Shown: positions 6,083 to 8,718 of the stretch, piece after piece
Position numbering within the stretch: the stretch's first letter is position 1
How the letters are laid out: every line of letters starts with the position of its first letter
Assembly: GCA_005791855.1 (NCBI GenBank)
Contig: SXUH01000449.1
Location: 1 to 8,718, forward strand
DNA length: 8,718 nt
Direction: 5' to 3'
Source: Bdellovibrionales bacterium
GTDB taxonomy: Bacteria > Bdellovibrionota > Bacteriovoracia > Bacteriovoracales > Bacteriovoracaceae
The notes under the pieces: model-generated
Seen by the model: only the letters and a program-made list of their open reading frames with translations
What the model was told of the DNA's origin: nothing
The model's database searches: none
Program-made: the position numbers and the translations under genes

Positions 6083-6425
6083 GGGAGAACCACTTCCCGA
6101 GGACCTTGTAGAAGGACCGGTCGTCCGTCTCGTCGAAGTCCGCGCTCCGGGCGAGGATGACCTTCGCGTTCCGGGGCCTGCACCGGAGGGCGCAGGGCTG
6201 GTTACTCAGGAGCTGGGTGAGGCCAAGCGCGTACCCCGGCGTGACGAGGAGGCAGTCTTCGTTGTCCTTGAGGATGGTGATCTGGCCCTCGACCAGGATG
6301 GGGACTTCTTTTGTGACCTCGCCGAGACAGAAGATGGGAGCGTCGTCGTCCAGGAGCTTCGGGTCTCTCAGAGTGGTGAGGTGGCGGAGTTCGGCGGCGT
6401 CTAGTTTTCGTAGGTAGGTTTTCAT
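6072..6425 (-). CDS. Small protein with possible cyclic-nucleotide-binding-like beta-roll
   Basis: The 117-residue protein has a short helical start (about 1-20) and then a run of beta-type segments: DAPIFCLGEV (28-37), VPILVEGQITILK (41-53), CLLVTPGYALGLTQLL (58-73) and NAKVILARS (86-94). The order strand, VEG, strand, PG...G...LL, strand resembles the jelly roll of cyclic-nucleotide-binding (CRP-like) domains. The phosphate-binding cassette with its conserved Glu and Arg is not evident, so nucleotide binding is doubtful. No helix-turn-helix follows; the protein stops after a short C-terminal helix. It has no signal peptide or membrane segment. GAGG lies 5 nt before the ATG, and a good promoter sits just upstream. 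Its last 11 nt overlap the convergent small exported protein gene. The fold assignment is tentative. Confidence 0.7.
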   Translation of the reverse strand: MKTYLRKLDAAELRHLTTLRDPKLLDDDAPIFCLGEVTKEVPILVEGQITILKDNEDCLLVTPGYALGLTQLLSNQPCALRCRPRNAKVILARSADFDETDDRSFYKVLGKWFSPRG

Positions 6426-6445
6426 ACGAGCCTCTACATACTTTC

Positions 6446-6474
6446 ATCTTAGGACGAAAGCTACTACTTCTCAA
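6446..6474 (-). promoter_or_regulatory. Sigma-70-type promoter of the 6072-6425 gene
   Basis: On the minus strand TTGAGA (6474-6469), a 17-nt spacer and TAAGAT (6451-6446) precede the ATG at 6425. The expected start near 6439 leaves a leader of about 14 nt that carries the GAGG ribosome binding site. Of all the promoter candidates here, this one has the most usual geometry. Confidence 0.55.
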
Positions 6475-6529
6475 CGCCGGGAGGAGGGATTAACAAATCT
6501 TGAGCCTCCCTCTAAGAAAGCTTAAGTCT

Positions 6530-7987
6530 TCAGTAATGATTACTCGAGCGTTTCTTTTTCTTCGTCCTCCGGTTCGCGGACCTCTCGTCCACTCCCTTGA
6601 TGGAAGAGAGGGGCCAGAGCCGGTGCTCGACCGTTGCGAGACCCGCCCCGGTGACGGCCTTGATCACTTCCTCCGAACTCTTGTAGCACCCGGAGGATTC
6701 GTCAATGGGGACCACGCCGTCGGTGTTCACGAGGATCCCTTCCCGCTTGTATTCCTCGTCGATGGCCTTCTGGCTGAGGGTGCGGATGGCCTCGCCCCGG
6801 GAGAGCCGGCGGCCCGCGCCGTGGTTGACGGAGTAGCCGCTGCGGAAGGCGTCCGGCAGCGGGCGCAGGATGTAGCTCCAGTCCTTGTTGCTTCCAGGGA
6901 TGAGCACCGGATGGCCGGTCTTCTCCCACGGCGTATTGTGGAGGGCCGGGTGCCCGGCCGGGTACGCCCGGGTGGCGCCTTTGCGGTGGACGAGCACCTG
7001 CCCGAACTCCGGGTGCGTTTCCTTCTGGACCAGGTTGTGGCTGATCTCGTAGATCAGACTCAGGCGAGCGTGGAAGACTTCGAAGAAGGCCTGGGCGATC
7101 TGCTCGTAGATGATGAGCCGGTTCAGGATGGCGAAGTTCCCGCCCGCGGCGACCGCGTTCAGGTAGCTCCGGTAGTGCTCCGACTCCGGAGTGAAGTACC
7201 CCAGGTCGATGTCGGTCCCCAGCTCGGGCCTCTCCGCTCGGGCGAGGTCGAAGTAGTTCGTCGCGAGGCCGTGGCCGAAGCCGCGGGAACCGGTGTGGAC
7301 CTGGACGAAGAGCGTCCCCGTCGTCTCCGAGCGCTGGAGTTCGATGAAGTGGTTTCCGCCGCCGAGGCTCCCGAGCTGGGAAACCCCGCGCTCCGGTCGA
7401 CCTCTCCCGCCCCAGGGGATCTGCCAGTCGTCGTCCACCGGGATCCGGTGGCGCTCGGCCTTGGAGCGGTCGAAGCTCGCGCCGTATTTTTCCACGTAGT
7501 ACTCCGCGCCCCCGCGGACGAGGTTCTCGAATTCCCTACTGGACAGGTTTCCCAGCCGGAGACTCTTCCCGCCGGTTCCGAGCTCCACGCGTTCCATGAC
7601 CGCCTGGTTGAACCGCAGCCGCTTCTCGGGGGTGGCTTCCTCCGCGGGGACCGAGCTCTGGGCACTCATCATCCCGCAGCCGATGTCGTAGCCCACGGGA
7701 CCCATCGCCACGGCCCCAGATTTGGCGTCTGTGAGCAGGACGCTCCCCACCGGGACGCCGTACCCGTAGTGCGTGTCGGGCGTGATGGCGACCATCCTCG
7801 TGCCGGGGAAGGCGGTGGCGTTGACGATCTGTCGGTAGAGGGTGGCTTCGGCGGCGTCGAGGAGGGCGGGGGTCAGGAAAAGCCGGACGGGAACCGCTCG
7901 GGTATCCCGCGTCTTAAGGTCGTAGTACCCGTGCGGGTTTAGGTGAGCTTTTTGCTTCCAATCCCTCTCGTCAAGTAAGGGTTGCAT
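6530..7987 (-). CDS. rtcB: RNA-splicing/repair ligase RtcB
   Basis: RtcB is a GTP- and Mn-dependent ligase that joins RNA 3'-phosphate or 2',3'-cyclic phosphate ends to 5'-hydroxyl ends. The 485-residue protein carries every family landmark: GYDIGCGM with Asp101 and Cys104, LGGGNHF with His213, VHTGSRGFGH with His231, ISHN with His317, PGS in PGSNKDWSYIL, and NHGAGRRLSR with His389, the residue that becomes guanylylated. The ligase should be active. The ATG at 7987 was chosen over one 51 nt upstream because GGAGG lies 4 nt before it and the upstream extension is poorly like the family. The C-terminus continues about 20 residues past the usual KG end with a basic tail (RRTKKKKRSSNHY). No rtcA or rtcR is in the window. 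The gene is divergent from a FAN1-like DNA repair nuclease across 74 nt. Confidence 0.96.
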   Translation of the reverse strand: MQPLLDERDWKQKAHLNPHGYYDLKTRDTRAVPVRLFLTPALLDAAEATLYRQIVNATAFPGTRMVAITPDTHYGYGVPVGSVLLTDAKSGAVAMGPVGYDIGCGMMSAQSSVPAEEATPEKRLRFNQAVMERVELGTGGKSLRLGNLSSREFENLVRGGAEYYVEKYGASFDRSKAERHRIPVDDDWQIPWGGRGRPERGVSQLGSLGGGNHFIELQRSETTGTLFVQVHTGSRGFGHGLATNYFDLARAERPELGTDIDLGYFTPESEHYRSYLNAVAAGGNFAILNRLIIYEQIAQAFFEVFHARLSLIYEISHNLVQKETHPEFGQVLVHRKGATRAYPAGHPALHNTPWEKTGHPVLIPGSNKDWSYILRPLPDAFRSGYSVNHGAGRRLSRGEAIRTLSQKAIDEEYKREGILVNTDGVVPIDESSGCYKSSEEVIKAVTGAGLATVEHRLWPLSSIKGVDERSANRRTKKKKRSSNHY

Positions 7988-8007
7988 GGGGCCTCCCTGG
8001 TCCCTTA

Positions 8008-8037
8008 AGCATAGACCTGGAATTGAGTATCTGTCCA
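8008..8037 (-). promoter_or_regulatory. Candidate promoter of rtcB
   Basis: On the minus strand TGGACA (8037-8032), an 18-nt spacer and TATGCT (8013-8008) precede the chosen start. The transcript would begin near 8001 with a leader of about 14 nt containing GGAGG. It interlocks with the opposite-strand promoter at 8023-8051. Confidence 0.45.
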
Positions 8038-8051
8038 CGGTGTGCTAGAAA
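8023..8051 (+). promoter_or_regulatory. Candidate promoter of the FAN1-like gene, nearly leaderless
   Basis: TTGAGT (8023-8028), a 17-nt spacer and TAGAAA (8046-8051) preceded by TGC, an extended -10 element, give a start near 8058, 3-4 nt before the ATG at 8062. No Shine-Dalgarno sequence is visible. It overlaps the rtcB promoter on the other strand. Confidence 0.45.
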
Positions 8052-8061
8052 GAATGATTGC

Positions 8062-8718
8062 ATGAAAACAGAAATCATCCTCCCCCCGAAGTACTACCTC
8101 GCGCATTTCGAAGAGTTCCTCTCGATCCTCCGGACGAGCTACCTTCCCCTGCTCGAGGCCGAGCACCGGGCGTTCCTCAGCGACTTCGGCGGGCTCTCCG
8201 AGGACGCGAAGTGCTGCTACATCCGGCTGGTGAACCGGAAGGGGCTCCACTTCCACCGGGAGACCTTCTCCTACGAAGAGATCGCGGACGTCGACGGATC
8301 GTTCGCGGAGCTTCGGTCGAAGGCCTTCATCCGGTCCGCCGGGGCCCTGGATCTCGCGGCCATCGTCGAGCTCCTTCCGAAGGAAAAGCTCCTGGCGCTC
8401 CTCCAGCGGGTCGACGGGACCGTCAAGCGCTCCTGGGCCAAGCCGAGGCTCGTCGAAGCCGCGCTGGAAAGGCTCCGAGACCTCGCGGGCCTTGAGCCCT
8501 CGCTCCTGGACGGGTGGATCGTCCAGGAGCGGGAGCCGGTGCTCGAGTACCTCCTCTTCCTCTACTTCGGGAAGATCCAGAAGACCCTCACTCTCTACGC
8601 GCTGAGGGACCTCGGGATCCGGCGGACCTTCGCGGCGAAGGCCAGCTACGAATCCAGGTTCAAGTCCCGAGACGACGCCCGCGCCCACTACTTCTACTCC
8701 AAGCTCTCCTCCGAACTC
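8062..8718 (+). CDS. FAN1-like VRR-NUC structure-specific nuclease (partial, N-terminal 219 residues)
   Basis: FAN1-family enzymes are structure-specific 5' flap/exonucleases that act in repair of DNA interstrand cross-links, with a C-terminal VRR-NUC catalytic domain. The visible part matches the N-terminal region of bacterial members. It starts LPPKYYLAHFEEFLSILRTSY, followed by a CCYIRLVNRKGLHF block (50-63), then FSYEEI, and later VLEYLLFLYFGKIQKTLTLYALRDLGIRRT (about 159-188) and SYESRFKSRDDARAHYFY (about 194-211). The R-L..RKG and YFGK..KTL...LRDLG patterns are characteristic. The catalytic VRR-NUC residues lie beyond the right edge, so activity cannot be judged. The ATG at 8062 gives the family-typical N-terminus; the ATG 8 nt upstream is out of frame and stops after three codons. 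It is divergent from rtcB and shares the short promoter region with it. The reading frame is open to the edge. Confidence 0.87.
   Translation, partial: MKTEIILPPKYYLAHFEEFLSILRTSYLPLLEAEHRAFLSDFGGLSEDAKCCYIRLVNRKGLHFHRETFSYEEIADVDGSFAELRSKAFIRSAGALDLAAIVELLPKEKLLALLQRVDGTVKRSWAKPRLVEAALERLRDLAGLEPSLLDGWIVQEREPVLEYLLFLYFGKIQKTLTLYALRDLGIRRTFAAKASYESRFKSRDDARAHYFYSKLSSEL

Noticed and set aside
6500..7942. Long open frame on the plus strand opposite rtcB (480 codons).
   Set aside because: rtcB on the minus strand has all catalytic motifs; the opposite frame shows no recognisable protein.
8005..8688. Minus-strand open frame opposite the FAN1-like gene.
   Set aside because: The plus-strand frame is open to the window edge and matches FAN1-family blocks; the minus frame is low-complexity Glu/Val/Leu/Arg.
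1..8718. Search by eye for CRISPR repeats, tRNA genes, IS ends and attachment sites.
   Set aside because: No regularly spaced repeats, cloverleaf, transposase frame or paired terminal repeats were seen; a covariance-model or repeat search would be decisive.

Overview
The window is GC-rich chromosomal DNA with strong preference for C- or G-ending codons and dense gene packing. Several short convergent or abutting junctions, lipoprotein and Sec signal peptides, and an RlmF-type methyltransferase fit a Gram-negative bacterium. A high-GC Bdellovibrio-like or delta-proteobacterial-like lineage would match, but that is a low-confidence guess: no rRNA or phylogenetic marker is present. I see no tRNA, rRNA, IS element, phage gene, CRISPR array or integration scar, and no gene-free stretch longer than about 220 bases.

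Layout. 1-451 (-): the N-terminal part of a secreted protein that resembles Bacillus Tgl transglutaminase; it runs off the left edge. 592-1014 and 1015-1884 (+): a small secreted protein whose stop codon abuts the start of rlmF (23S rRNA m6A1618 methyltransferase), probably one transcript. 1885-2460 (-): a membrane-anchored J-domain protein, convergent with rlmF at zero distance. 2562-3065 (-): a CAP/SCP-domain lipoprotein. 3122-3631 (-): a YflT/GSP17M-like stress protein. 3814-5563 (-): a two-gene unit of an RsbRD-PAS-histidine-kinase-like protein and a 59-residue DUF3606 protein, closed by a strong intrinsic terminator. 5783-6082 (+): a small exported hydrophilic protein. 6072-6425 (-): a small protein with a possible cyclic-nucleotide-binding-like beta-roll. 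6530-7987 (-): RtcB RNA ligase. 8062-8718 (+): the N-terminal part of a FAN1/VRR-NUC structure-specific nuclease, cut by the right edge.

How the genes relate. There is no single pathway. The common thread is housekeeping, stress and repair functions: RNA modification (rlmF), RNA repair (rtcB), DNA repair (FAN1-like), stress proteins (YflT-like, DUF3606), a partner-switch-type sensor, and several exported proteins of unknown role.

The most unusual object is the kinase-like protein. It keeps the overall HisKA/HATPase layout and the G2 glycine box but lacks the phospho-acceptor His, the metal-binding Asn of the N box and the Asp of the G1 box, so it looks like a pseudokinase behind an RsbR-type sensor domain. 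Also notable are the exported transglutaminase-like protein, three genes whose best promoter places the transcription start almost on the ATG (leaderless candidates), and interlocking divergent promoters between rtcB and the FAN1-like gene.
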